Source: Mesorhizobium sp. B2-8-5 (lineage in GTDB: Bacteria > Pseudomonadota > Alphaproteobacteria > Rhizobiales > Rhizobiaceae). Taken from it: a DNA stretch of 64,000 nt. Below the pieces are notes generated by a model. The model did not search any database. It saw only the letters and a list, made by a program, of their open reading frames with translations, and was not told the origin of the DNA. A program made the translations under genes and the position numbers. Numbering within the stretch: position 1 is the first letter of the stretch; every line of letters starts with the position of its first letter. Below are positions 42,780 to 51,688 of the stretch, in pieces. The stretch lies in the NCBI RefSeq assembly GCF_006440675.2, contig NZ_CP083951.1:1769501-1833500 (forward strand), given 5' to 3'.

Positions 42780-43334
42780 ATGTCCAATCTTCTCCCCAGG
42801 GCTCGGACCTATGCCCTTCGCGGTGCGCCGCCGTTCCACCTCCAGCAGCGTGTTGGCCTTGCCGTGCTCAGCCTTCTTCTTCTCTTGGCCTGCATTCCCG
42901 CCGCCCTCGCGCATGAGTTCAAGGTCGGCGATCTCGAGATCGAGCACCCCTGGTCGCGAGCGACGCCGCCCGGCGCCAAGGTAGCCGGCGGCTACTTCAC
43001 CGTGATCAACAAGGGCAGCGCGCCGGACCGGCTGCTGTCGATTTCCTCCGACATCTCCGACAAGGCCGAACTGCATGAGATGGGCGTCAAGGACGGCGTC
43101 ATGACCATGCGGCCGGTCGAGGGTGGGCTGGAGATCCCGGCCGGCGGCAAGGTCGCGTTGAAGCCGGGCGCCTACCACCTGATGTTCACCGGGCTGAAGC
43201 GGCAGCCGAAGCAGGGCGAGAAATTCCCGGCGACGCTGACCTTCGAGAAGGCCGGCAGCGTCAATGTCGAGTTTGCCGTCGAAGGCATGGGCGAGACGGC
43301 CAGTGGCGATATGGACATGGACCACGCCGATTAA
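42780..43334 (+). CDS. Periplasmic copper chaperone PCu(A)C
   Basis: A 184-residue PCu(A)C protein (DUF461). A long hydrophobic export segment ends at LAHEF near residue 45. The copper(I) site is H99 with M101, M110, H133 and M135 (ELHEM, MTM, YHLM), the expected H-x10-M-x21/22-HxM pattern. These proteins load copper onto cytochrome oxidase in the periplasm. A histidine/aspartate tail (DMDMDHAD) may add metal binding. GGAG precedes ATG 42780; an upstream in-frame ATG at 42723 would place residues before the signal. Confidence 0.88.
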   Translation: MSNLLPRARTYALRGAPPFHLQQRVGLAVLSLLLLLACIPAALAHEFKVGDLEIEHPWSRATPPGAKVAGGYFTVINKGSAPDRLLSISSDISDKAELHEMGVKDGVMTMRPVEGGLEIPAGGKVALKPGAYHLMFTGLKRQPKQGEKFPATLTFEKAGSVNVEFAVEGMGETASGDMDMDHAD

Positions 43335-43364
43335 TCCGCCAATTCGAAATCAGAGGGACAATTC

Positions 43365-43880
43365 ATGAAGACATATCTTTTTGCCGGCGCGCTGTTCGCG
43401 CTCGGGACCAATGCCGCGCTCGCCCACATCACGCTCGAAACGCAGGAAGCGGCTGTCGGCTCCACCTACAAGGCGGTCTTTCGGGTGCCGCATGGCTGCG
43501 AGGGCAAGGCGACGACCGCCGTGCGCGTGCAGATCCCCGAAGGCGTGATCTCGGTGAAGCCGATGCCCAAGCCGGGCTGGACGCTGCAGACCAAGAAGGG
43601 CAAGTACGAGAAATCCTACCAGCTCTATGGCGAGACGCTGACCACCGGCGTCAAGGAAGTGGACTGGAGCGGCGGCAATTTGCCCGACGAGTTCTATGAC
43701 GAGTTCGTTTTCCGCGCCTCGCTGGCGGCCGATCTGCCGGCCGGCCAGATGCTCTATTTCCCGGTGGTGCAGGAATGCGGCGACGCCACCGACCGCTGGA
43801 TCGAGATCCCCGCGGCGGGCCAGGATGAGGACGCCTTGGAAACTCCGGCGCCCGGCATCAAACTGCTGCCGAAGAAATGA
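43365..43880 (+). CDS. YcnI-like copper-binding protein (DUF1775)
   Basis: A 171-residue exported protein. Cleavage after NAALA exposes H21 as the mature first residue (AHITLE), consistent with the mono-histidine copper brace described for YcnI. DUF1775 features are AAVGSTYKAVFRVPHGCEG, VSVKPMPKPGWTL and the DEFVFRASLAADLPAG segment. It follows PCu(A)C by 30 bp with GAGGGA upstream and precedes a CopC-CopD fusion, the same order of functions seen in bacterial ycnKJI-type copper uptake. Confidence 0.88.
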   Translation: MKTYLFAGALFALGTNAALAHITLETQEAAVGSTYKAVFRVPHGCEGKATTAVRVQIPEGVISVKPMPKPGWTLQTKKGKYEKSYQLYGETLTTGVKEVDWSGGNLPDEFYDEFVFRASLAADLPAGQMLYFPVVQECGDATDRWIEIPAAGQDEDALETPAPGIKLLPKK

Positions 43881-43932
43881 TCTCTGTTGGCGCGCGCCAT
43901 CGGGGCGCGCCACCATTTCCTGTCATGATGGC

Positions 43933-45570
43933 ATGAACGCAGCACAGCCTTCGTCGACGAACCGGACCGCGGGCCGACATATCGGCCTGCTTGCCTGGCT
44001 GTTCGTTTCGCTCGTGGCTATATCGGTGTTGGCGCTGCCCAGTCGTGCCTTCGCGCATGCGGCGCTGGTCGCGACCGATCCGTCCGACGGCGCCGTGCTG
44101 ACGCAAAGCCCGGCGCAATTCTCGCTGAGCTTCAGCGAGCCCGTCTCGCCACTGGTTCTGACGCTTGTGCGGCCGGACGGCTCGCAGCTTGCGCTGACAT
44201 CCTTCCGTCTCAACGACCAGACGGTCGAGATCGACAATCCCGAAACGCTCAAACCCGGCACGCATGTGCTGAGTTGGCGGGTGGTGTCGGTCGATGGTCA
44301 TCCTGTCGGTGGCTCGGCGCTGTTTTCCATCGGCGCGCCAAGCGCTGCGCCGGTGGCGGGCGAAGCCGTCGACTGGACGTTGCGCGCGGCGATCTGGGCG
44401 GCCAGGCTGTTTGTGTATGCCGGCCTCTTTCTCGGCGTCGGCGGCGCGTTCGCGCTCGCCTGGCTGGCCGAGGACCGGCGCTGCGGCCAGCGCTTTGTCG
44501 CCGCGGCACTGCTTCTCGGCCTCGCCGGCGCGCCGTTGTCGCTCGGCTTGCAGGGGCTGGACGGCCTTGGCGCCCCGCTCGCCCGGTTTGCGACACCGGC
44601 CGTCTGGAAGACCGCGCTGGAAACGAGCTTCGTCTGGACGGTGCTGATCGGCCTGATTGCGCTTGGTCTCGCTTTGCTTTCGCTTTCCGGACCTTCGGCT
44701 CTTCGCAAGCTGTCGGCAAGCGCGGCGCTGCTCTGCGTCGGCGGCGCCCTTGCCGCGAGCGGCCACGCCAGTGCGGCCGAACCGCAATGGCTGACGCGGC
44801 CGCTGGTGTTCCTGCATGGCGCGGCAATCGCATTCTGGGCCGGTTCGCTGACGCCGCTCGGCCTGGCATTGCGGCGGCAGCCGGCGGAAGCGAAAGCCTT
44901 TCTGCGCCGCTTCTCCCGCGCGATCCTGCCGGTCGTCATCCTGCTTGCCGCAAGCGGTATCGTGCTGGCGATCATCCAGGTGCAGCAGCCGGCAGCATTG
45001 ATCGACACGTCCTATGGCCGGCTGCTGCTCTTGAAGCTGGCTCTGCTGCTCTTCCTGTTCACGCTTGCAGCGGTCAATCGCTGGACGCTGACGGCGCCCG
45101 CCGAGGCCGGCGACACCGAGGTGCAGCGGCGGCTGGCGCGCTCCATCCGCATCGAGGTGGTCATCGTGCTTGCCATCTTCGGCGTCGCCGCCGGCTGGCG
45201 CTTCACCCCGCCGCCGCGCGCGCTGGCGATCGCGGCGGCGCAGCCGGCGTCGATCCACATCCACACGCTGAAGGCGATGGCCGATCTCAGCATCACGCCG
45301 GGGCATGCCGGCGAGGTCGCCGCTTCGATGATGATCATGACCGGCGATTTCGGACTGCTCGATGCCAAGGCGGTGACGCTGGTGCTGTCGAAGCCGGATT
45401 CCGGTATCGAGCCGATCAAGCGGCCAGCGACCAAGCCGGGCGACGGAACATGGCGCGTCGACAACCTCGTCATCCCGCTGCCCGGCCGCTGGAATGCGCG
45501 GCTCGACATCCTCGTCTCGGACTTCGAGGTGGTGAAGATCGAGGCTCCCATAGAGATCAGGGCGCAATAA
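43933..45570 (+). CDS. CopC-CopD fusion copper resistance/import protein
   Basis: A 545-residue protein. After a signal segment (LLAWLFVSLVAISVLALPSR) the mature end AHAALVATDPSDGAVL starts a CopC domain whose copper ligands are the N-terminal His and the His in SVDGHPVGGS. From about residue 150, an eight-helix CopD domain follows (AAIWAARLFVYAGLFLGVGG, LVFLHGAAIAFWAGSLTPLG), and a periplasmic C-terminal domain ends the chain. CopC binds copper in the periplasm and CopD carries it across the inner membrane. The fusion, also seen in YcnJ, makes one copper-import unit. Confidence 0.9.
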   Translation: MNAAQPSSTNRTAGRHIGLLAWLFVSLVAISVLALPSRAFAHAALVATDPSDGAVLTQSPAQFSLSFSEPVSPLVLTLVRPDGSQLALTSFRLNDQTVEIDNPETLKPGTHVLSWRVVSVDGHPVGGSALFSIGAPSAAPVAGEAVDWTLRAAIWAARLFVYAGLFLGVGGAFALAWLAEDRRCGQRFVAAALLLGLAGAPLSLGLQGLDGLGAPLARFATPAVWKTALETSFVWTVLIGLIALGLALLSLSGPSALRKLSASAALLCVGGALAASGHASAAEPQWLTRPLVFLHGAAIAFWAGSLTPLGLALRRQPAEAKAFLRRFSRAILPVVILLAASGIVLAIIQVQQPAALIDTSYGRLLLLKLALLLFLFTLAAVNRWTLTAPAEAGDTEVQRRLARSIRIEVVIVLAIFGVAAGWRFTPPPRALAIAAAQPASIHIHTLKAMADLSITPGHAGEVAASMMIMTGDFGLLDAKAVTLVLSKPDSGIEPIKRPATKPGDGTWRVDNLVIPLPGRWNARLDILVSDFEVVKIEAPIEIRAQ

Positions 45571-45691
45571 CCAACCCGCCGACACAATTCGGCGAGACGG
45601 TTGACGCCGCCGCCAAGGCCCGTCATTCATCTGGGAAAGGCGTTCTCCAGGACGCTGCCTTCAACAAGCATCCGAACGCAGGGAAGAAACG

Positions 45692-47119
45692 ATGGAAAAA
45701 GCCGAAATCGGCCTGATCGGCCTTGGCACGATGGGCTCCAACCTGGCGCTCAACATCGCCGAGCACGGGCACCGCATCGCCGTCTTCAACCGCACGCCGT
45801 CGCGCACAGACGCCTTTATCGAGAGCGCCGGTTCGCTGAAGAACATGGTCGTTCCCTGCTACAGCCTGGAGGAGCTCGCCGCGGCGATCCGGCCGCCGCG
45901 GCCGATCATCATCATGGTGCTGGCCGGCAAACCGGTCGACGAGCAGATCGCGGCGCTGCGCGGCGTGCTGTCGGCCAACGACATCGTGATCGATGCCGGC
46001 AACGCCAATTTCCGCGACACGATGCGCCGCTTCTCGGAATTGTCCGGCTCGGGCCTGACCTTCATCGGCATGGGCGTTTCGGGCGGCGAGGAGGGCGCGC
46101 GCCATGGGCCGTCGATCATGGTCGGCGGCACCGAGGAGTCCTGGAAGCGCGTCGAGAAGGTGCTGACCGCGATCTCGGCCAAGTTCAAGGACGAGCCTTG
46201 CGCCGCCTGGCTCGGCACCGACGGCGCCGGCCATTTCGTGAAAACCATCCACAACGGCATCGAGTATGCCGACATGCAGATGATCGCCGAGATCTACGGC
46301 ATCCTGCGCGACGGGCTCGACATGGCGCCAAAGGAGATCGGCAAGGTCTTCGACGGCTGGAACAAGGGTCGGCTCAACTCCTACCTGATCGAGATCACCG
46401 CCAAGGTGCTGGCCGCCGACGATCCCAAGACCGGCAAGCCGGTGGTCGATATCATCCTCGATCGCGCCGGACAGAAGGGCACCGGCAAATGGTCGGTCAT
46501 CGAAGCGCAGCAGCTCGGCATTCCAGCGACGGCGATCGAGGCGGCGGTCGCGGCGCGCGTTCTGTCGTCGATCAAGGACGAGCGGCAGGCAGCCGAGAAG
46601 GCCTATGGCAATATCGGTGTCGAGAAGATTGCCGGCGACAAGGCGGGGTTGCTCAAGGATCTCGAGCTGGCGCTGTTCGCCGGCAAGATCGCGGCTTACG
46701 CGCAAGGCTTCGCGGTGATGAGCGGCGCCTCGAAGGAATTCAACTGGAACCTGCCGATGTCGACCATCGCCAAGATCTGGCGCGCCGGCTGCATCATCCG
46801 CTCGCAGATGCTGGACACGATGGCCGAGGCGTTCGGTTCAGGCAGCGCTTCCACCAACCTGCTGATGGCGCCGGCCTTCATCGCCTTGATGAAGGAGGCG
46901 CATCCGTCGCTCAGGCGCATCGTGGCGCGTGCCTCCGAGGCCGGGTCGCCGGTGCCGGCACTGTCGTCGGCGCTTGCCTATTTCGACAGCTACCGGCAGG
47001 GGCGCGGCACGTCGAACCTGATCCAGGCGCAGCGCGATTTCTTCGGCGCGCACGGCTTCGAGCGTATCGGCGAGCAGGGGGCGTTTCATGGCCCGTGGGG
47101 CAGCGGCGCGGGGCATTAA
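45692..47119 (+). CDS. gnd: 6-phosphogluconate dehydrogenase, decarboxylating
   Basis: A 475-residue NADP-dependent enzyme that converts 6-phosphogluconate to ribulose 5-phosphate in the pentose phosphate route. The N-terminal dinucleotide motif is IGLIGLGTMGSNLALNIAEHG. The substrate-binding signature is GDGAGHFVKTIHNGIEYADMQ with catalytic Lys and Glu, and the C-terminal helix swap region has WGSGAGH. The length is that of the long (E. coli-type) form. AGGGAAG lies before the ATG. Its last 4 bp overlap the convergent LacI gene. Confidence 0.95.
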   Translation: MEKAEIGLIGLGTMGSNLALNIAEHGHRIAVFNRTPSRTDAFIESAGSLKNMVVPCYSLEELAAAIRPPRPIIIMVLAGKPVDEQIAALRGVLSANDIVIDAGNANFRDTMRRFSELSGSGLTFIGMGVSGGEEGARHGPSIMVGGTEESWKRVEKVLTAISAKFKDEPCAAWLGTDGAGHFVKTIHNGIEYADMQMIAEIYGILRDGLDMAPKEIGKVFDGWNKGRLNSYLIEITAKVLAADDPKTGKPVVDIILDRAGQKGTGKWSVIEAQQLGIPATAIEAAVAARVLSSIKDERQAAEKAYGNIGVEKIAGDKAGLLKDLELALFAGKIAAYAQGFAVMSGASKEFNWNLPMSTIAKIWRAGCIIRSQMLDTMAEAFGSGSASTNLLMAPAFIALMKEAHPSLRRIVARASEAGSPVPALSSALAYFDSYRQGRGTSNLIQAQRDFFGAHGFERIGEQGAFHGPWGSGAGH

Positions 47120-48162
47120 CCCCGATAGGGCAGAACCTCGCCCGGGGTACTGAGCGATTGCAGCGAGCCGGGGTCGGCACCGCCGATCCAGCCGAGCACC
47201 GCGCGGGCGAGCTCGGAGCCAGCCAGCCGGAAGTTTTCGTTGACGACCAGCAGTTCGTGCCGGAACAGATGCAGCAGCTCCGACGACTGTTTCGACACCA
47301 CGTCGACGTCGCGGCCGAGTTTCAGCCCGGCGTCCTCGATGCCGGCCACGATGGCGAGCGTCGCTGCGGCGGCGCTGCTGACGAAGCCGTCGGGCCGGTC
47401 CTTGCGACGCATCAATTGCGCTGTGCGCATCCTGATCTGTTCGATCGACTGGTCGATGGAGACGGTGTTGAACGGCACCTCGCTAACGCCCACCTCGCTC
47501 AGCGCATCGGCAAAGCCGTTCACCGTATGGCCGTAATAGGTGAGGCCGACCGGCGGCGTCACAAGGGCAAGCCGGTTGCGGCCCCGGCCGGCGAGATAGC
47601 GCACGGCTTCGCCGGCAAAGGCGTAATTGTCGAAGTCGTGATAGGGATGCACCAGCCCCATGTCGGTGCGGCCATGCGTGGCGAAGGGAATGCCGCGCTC
47701 CAGCATGTAGCGCGCCCGCGGATCGTTGGGCTGGGTGCGCGAGATGATGACGCCGTCGGCAGAGCCCGTCTCGACCAGATAGCGCACCGGATCCAGCGGA
47801 TCCTGCGAGCGCGAATAGGGCGTGACGATCAGGTGGTAGGGCGTGTCGGCGATCACCTCGGTGACGCCGTAGATGATGTCGGAGACGAAGCTCATCAGCT
47901 CGTGCTCGGTGTTCAGCACAAGCGAGATGACGTTGGTCTTGCCTGTTCTCAGCCTGACGCCGGCGCGGTTCGGGCGGTAGCCGATCTGCTTGGCGACGAG
48001 CTGGACGCGACGCCTGGTCTCGGCGCCGATCTCAGGTGCATCCTTCAGCGCGCGCGAGACCGTCGTGACGCCGAGCCCGGTCATGAAGGCAAGCGTCTTC
48101 AGCGTCGGCCGTTCCTTGCCCGACGCGGCGTCGTCGCCCGTCTTCGTTACCCGTCTATCCAT
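47116..48162 (-). CDS. LacI family transcriptional regulator
   Basis: A 348-residue repressor with a LacI winged helix-turn-helix at residues 20-45 (TLKTLAFMTGLGVTTVSRALKDAP), the hinge helix (RPNRAGVRLRTGK) and a periplasmic-binding-like sugar domain. It is divergent from a sugar ABC operon across 387 bp that holds two identical operator sequences, so it probably represses both itself and that operon in the absence of sugar. It ends tail-to-tail with gnd. Confidence 0.92.
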   Translation of the reverse strand: MDRRVTKTGDDAASGKERPTLKTLAFMTGLGVTTVSRALKDAPEIGAETRRRVQLVAKQIGYRPNRAGVRLRTGKTNVISLVLNTEHELMSFVSDIIYGVTEVIADTPYHLIVTPYSRSQDPLDPVRYLVETGSADGVIISRTQPNDPRARYMLERGIPFATHGRTDMGLVHPYHDFDNYAFAGEAVRYLAGRGRNRLALVTPPVGLTYYGHTVNGFADALSEVGVSEVPFNTVSIDQSIEQIRMRTAQLMRRKDRPDGFVSSAAAATLAIVAGIEDAGLKLGRDVDVVSKQSSELLHLFRHELLVVNENFRLAGSELARAVLGWIGGADPGSLQSLSTPGEVLPYRG

Positions 48163-48261
48163 TCGTCCCGCCCGTCAGGCGCATAGCAGCCGCAGGGCCG
48201 ACCGGCAATCGTGCGGCGGTGACATTTGCGCGACCTTCAGCTTGTGGCTCGGTTCAATATA

Positions 48262-48275
48262 CTGAAACGTTACAG
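48262..48275. promoter_or_regulatory. LacI operator O1
   Basis: CTGAAACGTTACAG has the central AACGTT palindrome of LacI-type operators. The 17 bp AATCTGTAACGTTTCAG, read on the minus strand, recur exactly at 48514-48530. It is 100 bp upstream of the lacI-type gene. Confidence 0.8.
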
Positions 48276-48516
48276 ATTGCCAATCTTCGTGATCGACCGG
48301 CAAGGTCGCGCCCCTTTGCATCGCGGGTGCGGCGATGAACCGAAAGTCGCTGGAATCACAAAGAAATATCGATCCAGGCCTACTTTTGCCACCAATCGAC
48401 TGTTCCGGCGCGGGCATTGCCGCCTCGGAAGAAAGATTTTGTTCGCGCCTCGAAAAAATCCTGATTGGCTTCAAGGCGAGGGGTTGCCTATGCGGATCAT
48501 TTGCCGTATCGAAAAT

Positions 48517-48530
48517 CTGTAACGTTTCAG
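48517..48530. promoter_or_regulatory. LacI operator O2
   Basis: CTGTAACGTTTCAG is the exact reverse complement of O1, with centres 255 bp apart, and ends 19 bp before the binding-protein ATG, next to its GGGAGG ribosome site. Repression by binding and DNA looping is likely. The remaining 48163-48549 sequence shows no gene. Confidence 0.8.
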
Positions 48531-48549
48531 ATTCTGGGAGGAAGCCGAA

Positions 48550-49788
48550 ATGAGATATAAATTCCTGACTGCCGCCTTCGCCGCGACGGTTGCGCTCAAC
48601 TTCGCCGGTCCGGCGGCCGCGACCGACCTGGAAGTCACCCATTGGTGGACTTCCGGCGGCGAGGCGGCGGCGGTGTCCGAGCTTGCCAAGGCGTTCGACG
48701 CGACAGGCAATCACTGGGTCGACGGCGCCATTGCAGGCTCCGGTGGCACGGCCCGGCCGATCATGATCAGCCGCATCACCGGCGGCGACCCGATGGGCGC
48801 CACCCAGTTCAACCACGGCCGCCAGGCGGAGGAGCTGGTGCAGGCCGGGCTGATGCGCGACCTCACCGATATCGCCACCAAGGACAAGTGGACGGAAATC
48901 GTGCGGCCGAAGAGCCTGCTCGATAGCTGCACCATCGACGGCAAGATCTATTGCGTGCCGGTCAACATCCATTCCTGGCAGTGGCTGTGGCTGTCCAACG
49001 AGGCCTTCCAGAAAGCCGGCCTGCCGCTGCCGAAGGACTGGAATGAATTCGTGGCGGATGCGCCGGCGCTGGAAAAGGCCGGCATCATTCCGCTCGCGGT
49101 CGGCGGACAGGCCTGGCAGGCCTCCGGCGCCTTCGACGTGCTGATGGCCGCTGTCGGCGGCACCGACACGTTCCTCAAGGTCTACAAGGACAAGGACGCC
49201 ACCTTCGCGGCCGGCCCGGAGATCGCCAAGGTGTTCAAGGCGGCGGACGACGCCCGCAAGATGGCCAAGAACACCAATGTGCAGGACTGGAACCAGGCGA
49301 CCAATCTGGTCATCACCGGCAAGGCCGGCGGCCAGATCATGGGCGACTGGGCGCAGGGCGAGTTCCAGGTCGCCGGCAAGACCGCCGGCAAGGACTATAC
49401 CTGCCTGCCCGGCCTCGGCTTGAACGAAGTCATCGCCACCGGCGGCGACGCCTTCTACTTCCCGCTGCTCAAGGACGAGGCGAAGGCGAAGGCGCAGGTG
49501 GTGCTTGCCGAGACCTTGCTCGATCCGAAGACCCAGGTCGCCTTCAACCTCAAGAAGGGTTCGCTGCCGGTGCGCGGCGACGTCGACCTCAATACGGCGA
49601 ACGACTGCATGAAGAAGGGCCTCGCCATTCTCGCCAAAGGCGCCGTCATGCCGTGGACGGACCAACTGCTTTCGCAGGACACCCAGAAGCAGAAGGAAGA
49701 CCTGTTCTCCGAATTCTTCGCCAAGCCCGACATGACAATCGAAGAGGCGCAGAAGCGCTTCGCCGAGATCATCGGCTCGGCGGACTGA
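48550..49788 (+). CDS. Sugar ABC substrate-binding protein (glucose/mannose GtsA type)
   Basis: A 412-residue family 1 binding protein with signal peptide cleaved after PAAAT near residue 25. The mature part begins DLEVTHWWTSGGEAAAV, the mark of GtsA/glucose-binding proteins. A pair of cysteines in CTIDGKIYC probably forms a disulphide, and NIHSWQWLWLSNE supplies stacking tryptophans for a sugar ring. GGGAGG lies 8 bp before the ATG, right after operator O2. A glucose-like monosaccharide or a disaccharide is likely, but the downstream isomerase and oxidoreductase argue for a less common sugar. Confidence 0.9.
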   Translation: MRYKFLTAAFAATVALNFAGPAAATDLEVTHWWTSGGEAAAVSELAKAFDATGNHWVDGAIAGSGGTARPIMISRITGGDPMGATQFNHGRQAEELVQAGLMRDLTDIATKDKWTEIVRPKSLLDSCTIDGKIYCVPVNIHSWQWLWLSNEAFQKAGLPLPKDWNEFVADAPALEKAGIIPLAVGGQAWQASGAFDVLMAAVGGTDTFLKVYKDKDATFAAGPEIAKVFKAADDARKMAKNTNVQDWNQATNLVITGKAGGQIMGDWAQGEFQVAGKTAGKDYTCLPGLGLNEVIATGGDAFYFPLLKDEAKAKAQVVLAETLLDPKTQVAFNLKKGSLPVRGDVDLNTANDCMKKGLAILAKGAVMPWTDQLLSQDTQKQKEDLFSEFFAKPDMTIEEAQKRFAEIIGSAD

Positions 49789-49810
49789 CGACCGGCGCCC
49801 CCGCCGGCTT

Positions 49811-49834
49811 CCGACCCCAGCCTATCGGGGTCGG
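49811..49834 (+). terminator. Stem-loop after binding-protein gene
   Basis: CCGACCCC (49811-49818) pairs with GGGGTCGG (49827-49834) across an 8-nt loop. There is no T-tract, so it probably protects or attenuates mRNA rather than terminating fully. Confidence 0.6.
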
Positions 49835-49867
49835 GAGCTCGATGTCCTCATTGCCCGGCCGGCCGAG

Positions 49868-50761
49868 ATGAGCAGCAGCGAACGCCCGAGTAAGCTTTTC
49901 CGCAACCTGAACGCCAAGGTCGCATCGATCCCGATGGTGCTCACCGCGCTGGTGGTGTTCGTCGGCGGCACGGCGTGGACGGTGCTCTACTCCTTCACCA
50001 ATTCGAAGCTGTTGCCGCGGCTCAATTTCGTCGGGCTCGACCAGTATCACCGGCTGTGGTCGACATCGCGCTGGCTGGTGTCGATCGAGAACCTTTTGAT
50101 CTACGGCGTGATCTCGCTGGTGTTCTCGCTGGTCATCGGCTTCCTGCTTGCAGCCCTTCTCGACCAGAAGATCCGTTTCGAGGACGCGTTCCGCACCATC
50201 TTCCTCTATCCCTTCGCGCTATCCTTCATCGTCACCGGGCTGGTCTGGCAGTGGCTGCTCAATCCGGATTTCGGCGTCCAGCGCGTCGTGCGCGACCTCG
50301 GCTGGACGAGCTTCAGCTTCGATCCGCTCTACAATTCCAGCATCGTCATCTACGGCATTTCGATCGCGGCGCTCTGGCAAGGCACGGGCTTGATCATGTG
50401 CCTGATGCTCGCCGGACTGCGCGGCATTGACGAGGACATCTGGAAGGCGGCGAGGGTGGACGGCATTCCGGCCTGGAAGACCTATCTCTTCATCGTCATC
50501 CCGATGATGCGGCCGGTCTTCATCACCACGCTGGTGATCATCGCCGCCGGTATCGTCAAGGTCTATGACCTGGTCGTGGCGCAGACCAGCGGCGGCCCCG
50601 GCATCGCCTCCGAAGTGCCGGCGAAATATGTCTACGACTACATGTTCTTCGCCCAGAATCTCGGCCAGGGTTTCGCCGCCTCGACCATGATGCTGTTGTC
50701 GGTGGTGATCGTCATCGTGCCATGGGCCTATCTCGAATTCGGAGGCAAGAAGCGTGGCTGA
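49868..50761 (+). CDS. Sugar ABC permease (MalF type)
   Basis: A 297-residue inner-membrane permease with six helices and the EAA loop DEDIWKAARVDGIPAWKTYLFIVIP near residue 195. The opening helix is IPMVLTALVVFVGGTAWTVLYSF. It starts 79 bp after the binding-protein gene, beyond the stem-loop. The next gene starts 8 bp before its stop. Confidence 0.92.
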   Translation: MSSSERPSKLFRNLNAKVASIPMVLTALVVFVGGTAWTVLYSFTNSKLLPRLNFVGLDQYHRLWSTSRWLVSIENLLIYGVISLVFSLVIGFLLAALLDQKIRFEDAFRTIFLYPFALSFIVTGLVWQWLLNPDFGVQRVVRDLGWTSFSFDPLYNSSIVIYGISIAALWQGTGLIMCLMLAGLRGIDEDIWKAARVDGIPAWKTYLFIVIPMMRPVFITTLVIIAAGIVKVYDLVVAQTSGGPGIASEVPAKYVYDYMFFAQNLGQGFAASTMMLLSVVIVIVPWAYLEFGGKKRG

Positions 50762-51686
50762 CGTCGCCTCCCTGTCCACCGGTGCCGAAGCGCTCGGGCG
50801 CAATGCCATCGGCCCGAGCGGGCCCAAGCCGCGGCGCGTGCTGTCGCGCCGCAATATCTTCCTTTACGGCACGCTGATCGTGGTGGCGCTCTATTACCTT
50901 TTGCCGCTCTACGTGATGATCGTCACGTCGCTGAAGGGCATGCCGGAAATCCGCCTCGGCAACATCTTCTCGCCGCCGGTGGAAATCACCTTCGAACCCT
51001 GGGTGAAAGCCTGGGCGACAGCGTGCACGGGGCTCAACTGCGACGGGCTTTCGCGCGGTTTCTGGAACTCGGTGCGCATCACCGTGCCGTCGGTGATCCT
51101 GTCGATCGCGATCGCCTCGGTGAACGGCTATGCCCTGGCCAACTGGCGCTTCAAGGGCGCCGACACCTTCTTCATCATCCTGATCGTCGGCGCCTTCATC
51201 CCTTACCAGGTGATGATCTATCCGATCGTCATCATCCTGCGCGAGATCGGCATCTACGGCACGCTGACCGGCCTGGTAATCGTGCATTCGATCTTCGGCA
51301 TGCCGATCCTGACGCTGCTTTTCCGCAACTATTTCACCTCGATGCCGGAGGAACTGTTCCGCGCCGCGCGCGTCGACGGCGCCGGTTTCTGGGGCATCTA
51401 TCTGCGCATCATGCTGCCGATGTCGCTGCCGATCTTCGTGGTCGCCATCATCCTGCAGGTGACCGGCATCTGGAACGACTTCCTGTTCGGCGTCGTCTAC
51501 ACGCGCCCCGACACCTATCCGATGACGGTGCAGCTCAACAACATCGTCAACTCGGTGCAGGGCGTGAAGGAATACAACGTCAACATGGCCGCGACCATCC
51601 TGACCGGGCTGGTTCCGCTCGTCGTCTACTTCATTTCCGGCAAGCTCTTCGTGCGCGGCATCGCCGCCGGCGCGGTGAAAGGATGA
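50754..51686 (+). CDS. Sugar ABC permease (MalG type)
   Basis: A 310-residue permease starting with GTG (MADVASLSTG), 8 bp inside the end of the previous gene. EAA loop: PEELFRAARVDGAGFWGIYLRIMLP. The first helix is FLYGTLIVVALYYLLPLYVMIV. The periplasmic loop has two cysteines (ACTGLNCDG) that may form a disulphide. It pairs with the upstream permease. Confidence 0.92.
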   Translation: MADVASLSTGAEALGRNAIGPSGPKPRRVLSRRNIFLYGTLIVVALYYLLPLYVMIVTSLKGMPEIRLGNIFSPPVEITFEPWVKAWATACTGLNCDGLSRGFWNSVRITVPSVILSIAIASVNGYALANWRFKGADTFFIILIVGAFIPYQVMIYPIVIILREIGIYGTLTGLVIVHSIFGMPILTLLFRNYFTSMPEELFRAARVDGAGFWGIYLRIMLPMSLPIFVVAIILQVTGIWNDFLFGVVYTRPDTYPMTVQLNNIVNSVQGVKEYNVNMAATILTGLVPLVVYFISGKLFVRGIAAGAVKG

Positions 51687-51688
51687 TG

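Noticed and set aside
45601..48186. An 861-codon plus-strand frame over gnd and the LacI gene
   Set aside because: It runs through gnd in the wrong frame and antisense to lacI, without recognisable domains.
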